Assembly (NCBI RefSeq): GCF_051622035.1
Contig: NC_135356.1
Coordinates: 25,450,839-25,514,838, forward strand
DNA from: Arctopsyche grandis
Taxonomy: Eukaryota > Arthropoda > Insecta > Trichoptera > Hydropsychidae
Length of the DNA: 64,000 bases
Direction of reading: 5' to 3'
Within the stretch, counting starts at the first letter, position 1. Every line of letters begins with the position of its first letter. A model generated the notes under the pieces. That model was not told where the DNA came from, did no database searches, and saw only the letters and a list, made by a program, of their open reading frames with translations. A program made the translations under genes and the position numbers. Positions 44,301 through 57,091 of the stretch are shown here, one piece after another.

Positions 44301-47300
44301 TACAGCGATTTTTTTGTCCATTTTATATTAGCATTTTTGAATTGGAAAACTTTTAACACGGAGACTCAATATGAATATGTGTATATGTTTTTAATTGAAG
44401 TTTTTCCGGGAAGATAAATATCCTCACAGATAAATGTAGTGTCAATTTATATAAGCAAACGATTTGGAGCCGTTTATAAGGTATTGAGTTACAATGTTAT
44501 AGATTGTGAAAATATTAATACGCTCAGACAGCATGTTATTGTCATGTCATGTCAAATCATGTCAAAGTTTAAAAATAGCTCGTCACTTTTCAGGTCGATA
44601 TATTCCACATTGAAGTGCAAACATTACGTTGTCTTTAATAGTAAATGCACCAATAATTAGCCGTGCTAGAATTATTGACCTTTTTATTTATAAAAATTAA
44701 AACCTTGTGACATTATTGAATTGGTTTTAATAATCTGAAGGATTAATAATGTCAGTGTTGTCTTTTGAACAATCATGGCAATGATATACAAAGAAATCTT
44801 CTACATTACATAAACTTTGATCCAACATTATTGGTATATTTAACGCCTTTTATCTAAGCTTTAATAGAACTGTAACTGAATTTGATAAGTAGAACAACTC
44901 TATTTATAAAAAAAAAAAACTTAATCCTTTGATTCATTATTAACCGAATATCACATAGTGAAAATTACGCGAATGTTGATTACAAATAAATATTTGTAAT
45001 CATTGATAAAGCATTACCTCATTATAATGGAATTTGTTTGTTAGATTTATCTATACCTTATGAGTAACCGTAATCTTTCGCTGGCCAAAAGTGTTACTCT
45101 CCAATCATATTCAAATGTTATTCGTATCGTATTCAATTTTTTTTACTTCAGAAAGTATTTTTTATGAATTCTAAATAAGATGCAGCAAATAGTTTTAAGT
45201 TGCTTGATCGAATCACTACGTATTCCACTCTACATTTTGGACGATGCAGTCCCAAATAAATATTAAATTACAGAATATATAATAAAACAACAGATTGATA
45301 CTATATGTTTACTTATTTTCATAAGAACTTGATGTGGAAGTACCCGTAATCCTGAAAGCGTTGTAATATATTGTGCATTATCAAACATGAAAATATAAAT
45401 TATAGATAAAATATAGATAAACTTATAATCTAGTTTCATTTTTTTTACAATGGTTTTATTATTTTTTTCATGGAATTTTTATAAATATATATTTAGAAAT
45501 ATTTGAGGACAATTTTGGGAATTCATTATCTTGAATAAAAAAAAGAACAACGTTCACAATAATTTATTATATGTATGTTTAATGATGGCTATCTTAATAT
45601 TTCATATATTTTTTAATTCATTTTCATATCTATTCCATGCGATTTTATAATAAAAATATACACGCTTTCATTATTTTATATATTTAGATAATGTTGACAC
45701 TAAATTCTGAAACTCTCCTTTTATAGTAGAAATAAAAACCCCCGTCAGTCAGTGGTCATTTTATTTGCACTTCTATATTTGAACCAAGGTTTGATATTGT
45801 CATTGTAACTTTCCGGATACTTGCGATAAATCAGCGTTTGCTAAACATTGTAATTTTCATATAATATAAATTATAGACTGGGTAGATGTACATATATATA
45901 TATATAGACTCGTAGATATTCAAAAGTAATTATTACTATCGAAATGAACAACGGGAATGTTATTTATAGATAAAAATAAAATATTAATCCTGAATAGAAA
46001 TGTCAGCTTTGCTATGTATGTATGTAATTGCATATCGTAATCAAAACAGCACCGTTTGTGTGAAAGGTTTAGGAATCATTGTTCTAGATTAAATCTGTAA
46101 CCGTACAGAAAAAAAAATTATGGTAGATATCAATTATCTTACAAAACCGCAATATTTCTTACACTGTTAGCTTTTAGTAATTCTAAACCGCAATATAGTC
46201 ATTGTCTGGTATAACTTGTCATTTGTATTACAAAAGTAGGCATGTTTACCACATATAGACAGTTTATCAGAATTATATCTTGACATTAAATCAATCGAAA
46301 TAATTTATATAATATCGCAATTCCGTCTGTGTTTCTGAGATAACGCTCGCCGTACTATAATAGTCGTTTCGATTCGACATGTATATGTACGTCACAGCTA
46401 AACCAATGCCAAAACGTATATACGAATACAATAACAAAAGTAAAAAACTTCTATATATACTGATCGCTATTAATGTTTCCGCTTGGCAGATTATTTACCG
46501 CCATCTATTAATTAATTAATTTTTCTATCAGTGTTTTATATCGTTTATATATAGGTAGGTAGTTTTTACCATTTTTTTTTCATATTAAACAATTGAACAA
46601 ATATTAAATTAAATATATGTAAAAGGTATTAAAAAAATTCGATCGAACACATGACCGACGACACATTTCTTTTTATTTAATAACTTAATATGCCAACACC
46701 CATGCGATGATATGTCATCGGGTACAACACTAGTAATGTATAATGTGGGTGTATTGAGGGGCTATGCGGCTGATGTTTTTTTCAAAATTCAAATGAAATA
46801 TGCGTCGAATCGGATGTTAATATTTTTCCTTTCATTTCAGGCTGCCATCAATAACAATTTAGAGATGGTAGAGTTTCTGGTTAACCTCGGTGCCGATGTG
46901 AACGTTGAAGATCGCGAGAGCTGGACGCCTCTGCATGCCACCGTTAACTGCGGCCACCTCAGCATCACAAGATATTTAATCGACAGGGGGGCTAATTTAG
47001 GCGCTATCAACAGCGACGGGCATTTACCGATAGACATTGCCGAGAGCGATGAGATGAAGGCTTTGATTCAAGAAGCTGTAGCGAAGCAAGGTAAAAAAAA
47101 TCACTGAAAAAACTTTTCACTATTATGTTTATGCCGATTTGCGTTTATATAGCGCGCATTCAGTTTTCGAAGAGTGGACAATTTTTCCGTTGCAATAATT
47201 GATTTATCATGTGCGAATGATTTTGCTTGTTACATTTGCGTATTTTTTAATGTTTTTTTTTTTTTATATTATAAATGGCGTAGCGTATTTTATATAATAT

Positions 47301-50300
47301 TATTTAAAACAAATTACTGAATGAAATATTTACTTGTAACATATAGTGAGTTTCCATATAGTATTTCTAATCACTTTCAGTGAGTATTTTGGCTTTCATT
47401 TTAACATCTGGCGATTTCTGTGCAAGTTTCAACAAATGATATCGAAATTTAAATTGTCGAGTTAATTTTTTTTGTTTATAGCTTAAAACTAATTTATTTG
47501 TTGCCATTTGTGTTAAGTTTTACTTTACACGGTGTATATAGATATATTTTTATTACATTTAATTTTCAAATATATTTTTCTGAATTTGGTTTATATCTGT
47601 TTCTCATGGAGGATGTTAATATTGTTAGTTAATATGCTGTTCTTTCCCCAAGTATTGTAATATTTTTTGTGACATTGTTGTAAATTTTTCTGATTTGAAG
47701 AATAAGGCCTTTGAAGTATTTTACGTATGGAAATATGCTTATTTTTATAAAATTTTGTCTTGGGGTTATTCTTTTTCAATTCCATTATCATAATCAGTAA
47801 TTGACTACATTAAATTTTTCATCATTCGATTTGCAATTTATATGTAAGATTTCAAGCTAAATTTTTTTATTATCTTATGAAATTTTTGTATCTGAAAGAT
47901 GTTGATATTTTATGAACAATTTAATCTAATTTAGTTTTTGAATTCGTTATCATTGAGTTATTTTATGATACATACTTGTAAATGGGGGAAGTCTTTTATT
48001 TATCAATTTAAGTAGGAGGTGGAGTTAGGGGGAGAGGAAGAGGGGACCTTTGCACAATTTATAATTATTGAATCCTCGAGAAACATTGGTTTAAATTAAT
48101 GAATGAAAATAAGACAATTTGATGAGTTAACATTTATAAGCCAGCTCAATTGTGTATTAAAATTAAAGAATATTTTTAGTTATTGTAAACATAGAAAAAA
48201 AATCGTTTTGAATGTGTTTATATATGATTTATTAATGATATGGCTTCTAGGAATTGATTGTGATCTAGCACGAAAAGTAGAAGAACGAGTCATGACAGCT
48301 GATGCAATACGCTGGGCGATAGAAGCACACGCTTATCGACAATCTCATCCTGAAGCGGGAAAAGTCGATCCGGAAACAGGCACTTCTGCTTTACATGTCG
48401 CTGCAGCTAAAGGATATATGCAAGTTTGTAAATTCTAGATGGCAGTCTTTCATAGTTCTGTAGGGTGGGTAATTCAGTATTTTAAAAAAAAACCAATTGA
48501 CTTCAGGTAATTCGTCTACTCATCAAATGCTGCAAAGTGGAAATAAACGTACAAGATTCAGACGGATGGTCGCCTTTACATGCAGCTTCGTATTGGGGAC
48601 AGAAAGATGCCGTGGAAACCTTAATGGCGTCCAGTGTGAACACGTCATTAGTCAACAATAAGGTATGTGCTATGGTTAAAGTATAGGATTTGGAAATAAA
48701 AATGGAAATTGTGTAATTTTTTTTATATGTGTTGTTTTAGGGTGAAACCTTCGTAGATATAGCCAATGACGACATGGTTGAATTCATTCGTAAATTAGAA
48801 AAGGAACAAAGAAATCGAAAACATAGAAGAATGTCGCGAGGCCCTTACGATTATGAGTCTATTAAGACTCGCGATAAAGATATCCCTACGAAAAAAGGAA
48901 AATCATGCGGTAAATACAAACATGTGCCCCCCCTAATATGATAATGGTCTAAGTCACAAAATTATTGATATTCGAAATCGTATTGTTTGACAAGATAAGA
49001 AAAATTTTCAAATATATATTTAAAAAATCTATATTTTCAAATATAGCACAAACGCAAAAGTCCAATTATCTTGATTCGAAATATACATGACTTAGGCCAC
49101 CATCATATTAACGTACTCATAGTCTTGTGCGTCTCAATGTCGCATATAAGTCCAAACAAACTAATAATTGACGTGTCGTTAAAAGGTATAACATGTGAAG
49201 TGGCTCGTATCGATGAGGAGATAGCATTGTTAGATAAGGCCGAGTCTTGGGCGGCGGATGATTTGAATCCTGAAGCAGGGTTGGGCGATCCCGACACCGG
49301 ACGAACACCTCTTCATAAAGCAGCTGCGAAAGGATATATGAAGGTTTATTGTCGTCATTTTCAAATTATATTGATTGAAGTTGTACAGTTTTTCATTAGG
49401 CTTTTTATTATTTAGCTCATGGAGGTTCTGGTGACTCGTTGTTACGTCGATGTCGACGTCGAAGACAACGAAGGCTGGACTCCTCTTCATATTGCCGGTT
49501 TTCATGGACAAAAAGATGCAGCAGCTTTCCTCATTTCTTGGGGTGCCTTGCCGACGATCAAGAATAAAAGGGTTAGTTCACTGCTAAGTTTTAGTTTTGA
49601 TTTTCAATGTGAGAAGAAATTTTGTTTGATCGATGAATATAAAAAATGTTTCAGGGCCATACTTGTATCGATGTATCTACCGATGTAATGGGTCAACACA
49701 TATCGTGGTTAGTTATGAAAGCTAAAGGAAGGAGGCGGCAGGCCACGTTACCCGACGAGGTTTCAATTATGAATAAACGTAGAGAACTGAAGAATAAAAT
49801 TATAGCTCTCAACACTTCTCCTGCGAGTGAGTAAAATGACTGATAGAGACTCGTACTTTTAGTATTTTGCGATAAATGCTGAAAATTCACGTTAGTCGGA
49901 CTTTTTCGCGTTAATGTGTTTTCAAATCTTAATAATTGTTATTTTGTATTTATTATGTTAGCTTTAAATTGTATGTATTTCATAAATTGTGTAACGAAGT
50001 CTTTCGTTTAGACAATTTTTTATTGAAAATTATGTCTAAAAGAAATAGATGTTAAAACTGAACATTCTATTCGCTAAAATGAAACGCGAAAATTCCATAA
50101 ATGAAAATAAATTATGCTTAAATTACGGGTCCACTTATTAGTTTGCTGTGTTTCGTTTTTTGAGTAATTAAAAAATGGTTTTCTAATGTTTTCGCTTATT
50201 TTTAGGAACAGAAAATTCAGATTATTCTTCATCTGAAAATGACGTCAATTTTGAATCAAATAAACCAAGTATGATATTATTTTATTACTTATGCATTTTT

Positions 50301-53300
50301 AAATGTTGGTTTTTTTTTTTATCAAAGGTTTTAAATTATTTATAGAAACTGGAACTCCTGTTAAATTGGTCGAACAAACACCTCCTGAGGCTGTAGTTCA
50401 AGAACCAGTAAAGAAATCAGGTGTGTACAATATTTAAAATTTCTGTTTTTTTATTCGTTTCGTTTGTTTTTTGGATTATCCTAATATAACTATTTTGTTT
50501 TGATTTAGAAGTACCACCACCAGAAATTACATCGACCGAAAATGAAAATACACATGAGCCTCAAGTGAAACCTGTCGAGTATGTTTTGAGCTGATTATTT
50601 CCTATAGATTCATATTATTTTAATCACATTTTGATTTAATTTTTTATTTTTATTTTAGAATTTCTTCTGATGAAGAACCTAAGAAGAGGTTTGTGTATTT
50701 GAAGCTTTTTTTTCTTAATTTACATAATTTATTAATAAACTTTCATCCCAGTTTTTAAAACATCCAAAAGTACATTCATTTAATTTATTTAGAGTAATAG
50801 TGAAAACATTACAGAAATTTGATTCCTAATTTATCAACAAAATAACAAAAAACTTTTTTTCTTTCCTTTTACCTGAGATTGGGTTGTTATTCAGGTTCCA
50901 GACGAACCTATTAATGTTTTTCCCAATATTTACTGGGTTGCTTTACAAGTTTTATTTATTTATTGTTATTGTGGAGAGACTCTTCTATTATTTTGGGTAA
51001 GCTTCCCTACTAATTGCGATCATCATGTAGGATGATCGGAATATTTATATGTATTTGATCAGTATTTATCAATTTAATCGTTCCTAGTCAGTTTTAAATT
51101 GTCCCAGCTGTATATTTTATATTATAATATAAAAATTTTTATACAGCTTAGTGGATAATGCTGAGAAAAATAACACGAACGTAATCGGCAATGGTTCATC
51201 CACACCGCCGGTACCTAAATTATCCCCTGGCAATATATTCAAGAATTTCTTCAAGTAATCTTCATATTTTTAGAATGGGATTTTTTTTTGTGTGATTTTG
51301 ATACAAATAATATGTTTATTTAATTTCATTGTTTTTTGCGACCATAAATGAACTAGTTTTATCCAAAGGAATCAATCCATATGAGTAGAATTTGACAGTT
51401 TTATGCAAATTTTTTGTATAATATAAAATTTAGTGATAGTATTCAAACAAATAGCAACGTATTGTTGTTAAATTTTATTGCTTTGTTTTTATATTATACA
51501 ATTATGAAGTTGTAGCTGTTACAAAAATTACTCAAGTGGATTAGTTTCATTTGACATAACTGTGCAACTATACTATACTAACATGTTCTCTTGAGTTGTT
51601 TTTTTTCCCCCTTGATTTATTTTATAACAAGCAAGGTTTTGTATGTTTCGCATTATGTGAGTTGGTAAAATATTTTTTATATTCAACGAGATTATTAATG
51701 ATAGAAATGCTACAATAATGCTTGGCAAATATTTTTAGTACATACATATTGCATTAAAAAGTCAGTAAAAATAAAACATATCATGCAGGATGATGCAATG
51801 TTATCAATTTAATGCAATGCATAAATTTTTTTTTATATTTATATTGTGTAAACTCTTCTAGACATATTTGTTTTATTATGTAAAGAAGAATAGTACACAC
51901 ATCTAATAATTAACGTAATAAAATTTAATGTTTTTTTTTTTTATATGAACTGTTACTAATTTAATTATTTTGAGCTTGCTATTTACAATACATGGTTAAC
52001 ATTTAAAGTCGCTTGTACTGGATATGGTGTGTTGTTTTTATCATTTGAATTTTATTGCATATTTCACTTGAGACGTGACAGTTAAATTTTTGCATGATTC
52101 GAATGAGTCTTTGTTCAACACGTCGATTTTCAACCTGCACAATTCGCATTTTCAGATCATTTGTGCCACCGGCGAGAGACGAAGAGAGCGCCACCCAAAG
52201 AAAAGCGCATGCTAAGAGGGCTCGTGAAACTCGACGTTCCACTCAGGGCATTTCATTGGAGGAGATTCAAAATGCCGAGATGCTCATAAGAAAGAATGCC
52301 AACGAGAAGGCGCAAACCAACGCCGTAGAGAAGCCTGTCGAGGATGGTGTCTCGTCAGCGTCGTCCGCTGATCCAATTGCAAATTCGGGCCAGTCACAAA
52401 AATCGGTAAGATCCTTGGAAGACGATCGATGAGGGTTGTTTAATTTTCGTCACTTTCTTTCCGTATTCACTTTTTTATATTGAATAATAAACACACTTTC
52501 GTTACAGTCGTTTTTTTCCAAATCATCAAGGTTTATTGTATTTTTAGCAGTAACTGTGGGTCTTATATGATCTTTTTTTTCCGCAAAGATTGCTGCAAAG
52601 TTTGTCGATTTGTTGTATTACTCGTAAGGCTAAGTGTTTTCCAGTATTCATCCTTTTCATTTGGCAGATTTGGGATAAACCGCAAGCTATTGTAGATTAG
52701 TGGTCAAAAGGTTTATAGACGACATGTAAATTAGTGGCCAAATTTTTTTTTATTCCGTAGCGAAAGTGTTAATATTTTTTCTTTTTTAAATTCAATAATG
52801 AAATATATGAAGGTCAATGTGTATAATATTGTAATGATTTTTGAGTATATTTTAAATATGTGAGGCAAAATTATATGATTAAAAAAAATAGAAATTCGAG
52901 TCACGTTTGGTTATGTATTGAGTTTTATTTTTAGGTCGAATTTGTGATATTTAAATAGGTTTAAAGTTTATCATATAGTGTACAAATTTGGTGCTGTATT
53001 ATGTAATTAAAATGCTTATAAGATATGCTTTTTGTTTGCCTCCAAAGCTTTTTCTATAGCAATTAAAAATGGCTTAATGCTGGTTTTTCTTTCTTTATTT
53101 AATATCTTTAAGGTTTCTTTGTATTTTTCAATTTTATAATTATAATTTGTATATATGTATATTATGAAGCACAAAGTGAACCGAGTAAAATTTAATTTTT
53201 TCACTTTATTTTAAAAAAAATCAGTATATTTGAAAATTTATTAATTTAATTTATCTTAATAATAAAACATGTATTGGGAAATGTGGATATAAAAGGCAAA

Positions 53301-53632
53301 CAACATAGAACTGAGAAAGAATATGCGTATATACATAATTTCATTCACTGATTGTGATTAAAATGAAATTATACCAGTGAAAAAAAAAATTTAAGATATA
53401 AAATTTATCAGTGACATTATATTTTCACTAGAGACTTATGGAATGGAACTTTACATTTACTTCTGATACTTACACTGATATTGTTTTGTCGTATTCTTCT
53501 ACTTCTAGTAAAAGTTTTTCGATATCTTCTTCAGTGTATACATTTTTAATGCAAATTTGATGTTAGGCCTACTTTTGCAGTTTGTTCAAATACAGATGCA
53601 TATGGGGATCGTTTGAATGGAATGCCATTCTT

Positions 53633-53705
<73 letters not shown>

Positions 53706-56700
53706 ATACTTTTTTTACTGTTTGAAATAATGTCGCTCAATATAGTCTTTCTTCAGTTCTGTTGTGTAATTGTAAAGCAAATTTGTTCATCAGATCTGAC
53801 CAACGACTGGAACTGCGAAAAATTGCGCTCACCTACAAGTACAGCAGATTTGATTTGGACGAGAATTGCTGTATGCAGTGAGCGCAATTCTTCATAAGAT
53901 CCTGCCAATGAACAGATGCTTTACAACGGTGAAATTCGTTTTCAACAGTTGCATATAATTAACTAACTGTATTTCATCATCATCATCAATAATGAGACTA
54001 GAGTACATATAATTGTGCTTTTTTTGGTGTATTCGTCATCCTTGATCCAGGGTGGGCATGAATTTAATTTTATGCAGTATCAATTGCTATTTCTGGTGTA
54101 AAAAAAAAACAACGAGGGGATGTATCTAGTTTTTGTACTGCAATATTAAGACAAATGATTAAGAGTAGTTTGAAATGTGTTAATAATAAATGACAACGAG
54201 AGAATTGGATTTGACATAGGCTGGCACGGTGGAAGAAATTAATGAGGCTGGGTGTTGTGTCGCTGTTACGTTACCGCTCAACTCCAACAGTGCACCGAGC
54301 ACTGACCATAACATCTCCACAACAGTCACAATCGCAACAAGTGGCTCAGAGCGCCGTCCATCGTGGAGATTACGGCTCGACCCTGGCTGCAAGGTCATTT
54401 CAAAATCATCAACCTGGCACAATTCGCCGAATACCAATTATGCTTTTGTTATTATTATCATTATTATTATTATATATTATACACATATAATATCTTGCAT
54501 GTCTTTTTAGTAATTATTGTAGATTGATTATGAATACATTGTAATGTCGGCTTCATTTATTTATTGAAAATGTGTGTGCAAATATTCTATACATAATTTA
54601 TATATAAACGGTGGGCAAATTAAACTATATCTCGATTTTTATGACTTGTACATCTGTATTTTAAAGAAGTTAGATTCAAAAAGTTTTTATTAAGACTTAT
54701 TTTTTTTATTTTGATAATTAGTAATTATCAAATGAAGAAAGAAATGTCAAAAGAAGTGTGAAAAATGTAATAAAACCGTAATAACATTTGAGCAACAAAA
54801 ATTACGTTTTTGAGTTGCTAGAGAGGAGATTAAACAATCTTTACTAAGTTTGACTCATTGAATTCGAATATGATAATGATTTTTGTTGGTTTCCTCTTGA
54901 TACGAGATATGAAAGTTTAAAAGAATCCGCAAATTTTACAGTTTTTTGGCTTCAAAACTCAAAATATAGTAATGTGCTCAAAGTAAGTATCGGAATCAAC
55001 ATCAGATTTTTTATTTCTTGTATTGATTGTGATTTTTATAAGACTGCAAAAGCCGAAAATGAAAAATTGCGCATTTTTTAAATGGTCATATCTTATAAGC
55101 GAGGGAAAACTGACAAAAATCATTGTCATATTCGAACTCATTTGGAAAAACTTATTGATAAGTCTCCGCTTTGGTCATTTTTTTTGTGCTCAGTTAAATT
55201 ATTGTTTTATTGAATGTTGATGACATTATAAGAATGAATTAAATGAAATCCATATTTATTTTTTATTGCTTTTGGATTTCTTAACGATTGGATATGCATT
55301 TTTTGCCCACTGAGTGTATGTAATATTTTTAATTATCAATATTTACAGCATATCTTATCTATGTTTCAATGAACGTGAAATTTTTGTATTGAAATTTTTT
55401 TTTAAATAACTGAAATGTCTACTATTTGCTTTTGAGATAAATCTTCTTCATAATTGTACTTATTTTATTGGAATGCTAATAATTATTACACATCGGTCGG
55501 TTGATTAATTTTATGAAAAAAATCTATGTATTTCTTGAACAGTCAACCACTTTATAATATTTCTAAATTAATGCCTGCATAATTAATTTTTTTTTTAATC
55601 GCTTTAATAACTTTTCTAGTGGCAACTTTTGACAACGGCTTATTGATGTTGTAATTTTGATACAATTCATAGTGTTTTTGATTTTTGTTTTATTATTCAC
55701 AATATTTATTCAAAGTTTGCAAATCAATTATATTTACAGTTTGCTTTGGAGGATGTGACTAAAGAAGACGGAGAGTCGAACCAAAATGCAAATGCTTCAA
55801 ATGCAACGCCTAATACCAACGTTACTGAGGTTTCTGATACAGTCACGTTACCCTTACGTCGGCCTGTTTCAAACGATGGTATTATTTCTTTTACATTATT
55901 TAATGATATATAACATTGAATTTTTCCATACTTATATTTGTATTTTAGAAAAATTATCAGATCGTTTGAGAAATTCAAAATATTCTGAGGCAGGCGGTCC
56001 CAAAAACAATATCAGAAGACGTAGCACTGGAATATCACAAGTATTTATTGTTTTAAGTTTTTTAATTGAAATATATTATATTTAACCCTTTAAATCCCAA
56101 GCTATTTTACGAAATATCCCCAGACATTTTTTCTTGAAAACACGGTAGTCTTTATTTTATTATAATAAATAAATAAATAATTTATTTCAGCTGATATTCA
56201 ATTCTCGGTAATCGTTTTGTTGTAATGCCATCGCTATGATTTATAGTTTAATAAGTAATATTTATTTATTGGATGTAAAGCAGATAAAGGAAAAGAAAAA
56301 TGAACGAATACAAAAATTTATTTATCAAAATTTTTTAGTTTGAATAATTAAATAAATCTTTTATTACGAACTTTTTCAGTATGCAAACTTACATGTCATG
56401 TTAGTAAAATTGTTCTTAGTAGGTTTATAAAAAAAATAACTATAAAAGCAGACTAAATTTTTATTAAAAAATATCATACGTGTATATCGAAAAATCGGCT
56501 CTGCAGGATTAAAAGGGTCAATGTAGCGCACATTACAATAATTTATATTTTTAGATAACTCTTGATCAAAACGATGATTCACCTAAAAAAATATCAAATA
56601 ATGATGACAGTACAATTGATTACAAGAAGCTTTATGAAAGAAGTCAGCTTGAAATTGAACGATTAAATAAAATTATAAAATCCTATGACGAACAACCATC

Positions 56701-57091
56701 AAAGGGACTTCTAGAAAAGGTTTTTTTTTTTTTTTTAATTGGTTTGTTTTTTGTATAGCTTTTGTAATTTCGAAAATCTAATGTATCGATTTTTATTTTA
56801 CAGCCTAGTTTTATGTCATCTCAAGATCTTAGTACTGAAAAAGAAAAGAGAGAAAAAAGGGCACTTCAACGAAAACTTTCTGAGATGGAAGAAGAACTAA
56901 GGGTGAGTTGTACATAATTCTGTTGCAGTGTTTAAATGGAACATCTGTTGTGAGCTATAATTGAAAAGAATTTTAACAAATGCTTAATTTAAATTTATTT
57001 ACAGCAGCAAAAGGCGCTTCAAACTGAAAACCAACGCCTTAAAGATGAGAATGGAGCGTTGATTAGAGTCATCAGTAAGCTCTCTAAATGA
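41356..57091 (+). CDS. Mbs: Myosin phosphatase targeting subunit, MYPT/PPP1R12 family (20 exons, up to 949 aa)
   Basis: Exons: 41356-41619, 46841-47090, 48251-48423, 48507-48662, 48741-48909, 49186-49343, 49416-49571, 49655-49826, 50206-50268, 50346-50420, 50509-50578, 50659-50688, 51147-51254, 52156-52405, 54220-54393, 55740-55878, 55949-56040, 56555-56719, 56804-56902, 57005-57091. They sum to 2850 nt and close in frame. The protein targets PP1 to myosin light chain. Residues 18-25 (RDEQLRNY) fit the MyPhoNE motif and TIRF (42-45) sits where KVKF/RIKF normally binds PP1, but without its basic residue. Ankyrin repeats follow (VDGLSALHQ, WTPLHA). Thr644 in ETRRSTQGI is the conserved ROCK inhibitory site and Thr829 in RRRSTGI the second. 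A C-terminal coiled coil ends DENGALIRVISKLSK, as in all MYPTs. Exons 3-5 and 6-8 are tandem duplicates. Exon 15 was assigned by phase and the join GCK|FALED. N-terminal divergence leaves open a paralogue of canonical Mbs. Confidence 0.9.
41630..41653. repeat. (CA)n microsatellite
   Basis: A run of 11-12 CA units about 10 nt downstream of the GC splice donor. Confidence 0.9.
42112..42933. mobile_element. piggyBac-like nonautonomous element, copy 3 (inverted, with nested MITE)
   Basis: CCCTTTAAATGCTGATCAAC follows TTAA (42112-42115). The right end is GACGTCAGCAATCAATGGG followed by TCAA. It is the reverse orientation of copies 1 and 2, with shared GCGTGGTGGGCTTTC, GATGGAACTAGTTTTGGAAA and GGTCGTGTAATCCG. 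It is lengthened by a 231-bp nested insertion (42236-42466). Confidence 0.8.
42236..42466. mobile_element. 231-bp MITE with 6-bp TSD TTTTCC, nested in copy 3
   Basis: AACATTGATGTATAATACAC at the left and GTGTATTATACATCAATG at the right are near-perfect inverted ends. TTTTCC flanks both sides (42230-42235, 42467-42472). The interior has CCTGACGTGTGATTTTG, CCCTACGACGCAGCG and a TACC tetranucleotide run. Another copy lies at 63315-63552. Confidence 0.8.
42934..46840. other. Rest of MYPT intron 1
   Basis: AT-rich, no exons recognised. 43976-44030 repeats the CCATTGTGGCATTACAG ... CACAATGGCCTACATAA block of the retrotransposon junction at 37763-37816. Confidence 0.5.
43976..44030 (+). repeat. Small retrotransposon-derived fragment
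   Basis: GACCATTGTGGCATTACAG and CACAATGGCCTACATAA match 37763-37816 in the same orientation. The two CCATTGTGG/CCACAATGG blocks form a stem. Confidence 0.6.
48251..48909 (+). other. MYPT ankyrin cassette A (exons 3-5)
   Basis: Three exons of 173, 156 and 169 nt (498 nt, 166 codons). It begins G|GA ATT GAT TGT (GIDCDLARKVEER) and ends in a Lys/Arg-rich stretch (QRNRKHRR). It carries SALHVAAAKGYMQ and GWSPLHAASYWGQKDA, two ankyrin repeats. It starts and ends in phase 1. It is the cassette that looks more like canonical MYPT (ALHVAAAKGY, WTPLHAAAHWG). Confidence 0.85.
49186..49826 (+). other. MYPT ankyrin cassette B (exons 6-8), tandem duplicate of A
   Basis: Three exons of 158, 156 and 172 nt (486 nt, 162 codons), with the same exon order, the same phases and an identical middle exon length to cassette A. 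It begins GITCEVARIDEE, carries TPLHKAAAKGYMK and GWTPLHIAGFHGQKDA, and ends in a basic stretch (KAKGRRRQ). The exon 6 acceptor has a poor pyrimidine tract (GTGTCGTTAAAAG), which may make inclusion regulated. Confidence 0.85.
52406..54219 (+). other. MYPT intron 14
   Basis: AT-rich; contains the 53635-53702 AT microsatellite. No additional exon was identified with confidence, though a small one could be missed. Confidence 0.55.
53635..53702. repeat. (AT)n microsatellite
   Basis: 68 bp of alternating AT inside MYPT intron 14. Overlapping frames of YIYIYI type are artefacts. Confidence 0.95.
54608..55316. mobile_element. Large palindromic element in MYPT intron 15
   Basis: Ends are ACGGTGGGCAAA and TTTTGCCCACTGAG, inverted. 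Two long arms (about 54770-54960 and 55043-55205) pair imperfectly: AATCATTATCATATTCGAAT on the complement of the left arm corresponds to AATCATTGTCATATTCGAAC on the right, and both carry GCAAAAGCC/GAAGCC and CTCCGCTTTGGT-like blocks. A part copy lies at 39920-40215. Noncoding; superfamily unknown. Confidence 0.65.
56082..56521. mobile_element. piggyBac-like short element in MYPT intron 17
   Basis: TTAACCCTTTAAATCCCAAG at the left and CTGCAGGATTAAAAGGGTCA at the right are inverted CCC...GGG ends in a TTAA/TCAA context. 430 bp, no transposase. A different family from the 9550 group, judging by the interior. Confidence 0.65.

Larger units (their letters stand above)
41620..46840 (+). other. MYPT intron 1 (5.2 kb, GC-AG)
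   Basis: The exon ends CACCAG and the intron starts GCAAATAC. No GT fits the conserved join ALHQ|AAINNNLEMVEFL, so a GC donor is used (CAG|GCAAAT is close to the CAG|GCAAGT consensus of such sites). The acceptor is TTTCATTTCAG at 46840. A CA microsatellite begins about 10 bp into the intron. The intron carries the piggyBac-like element copy 3, a nested MITE and a small non-LTR fragment; otherwise AT-rich. Confidence 0.85.
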
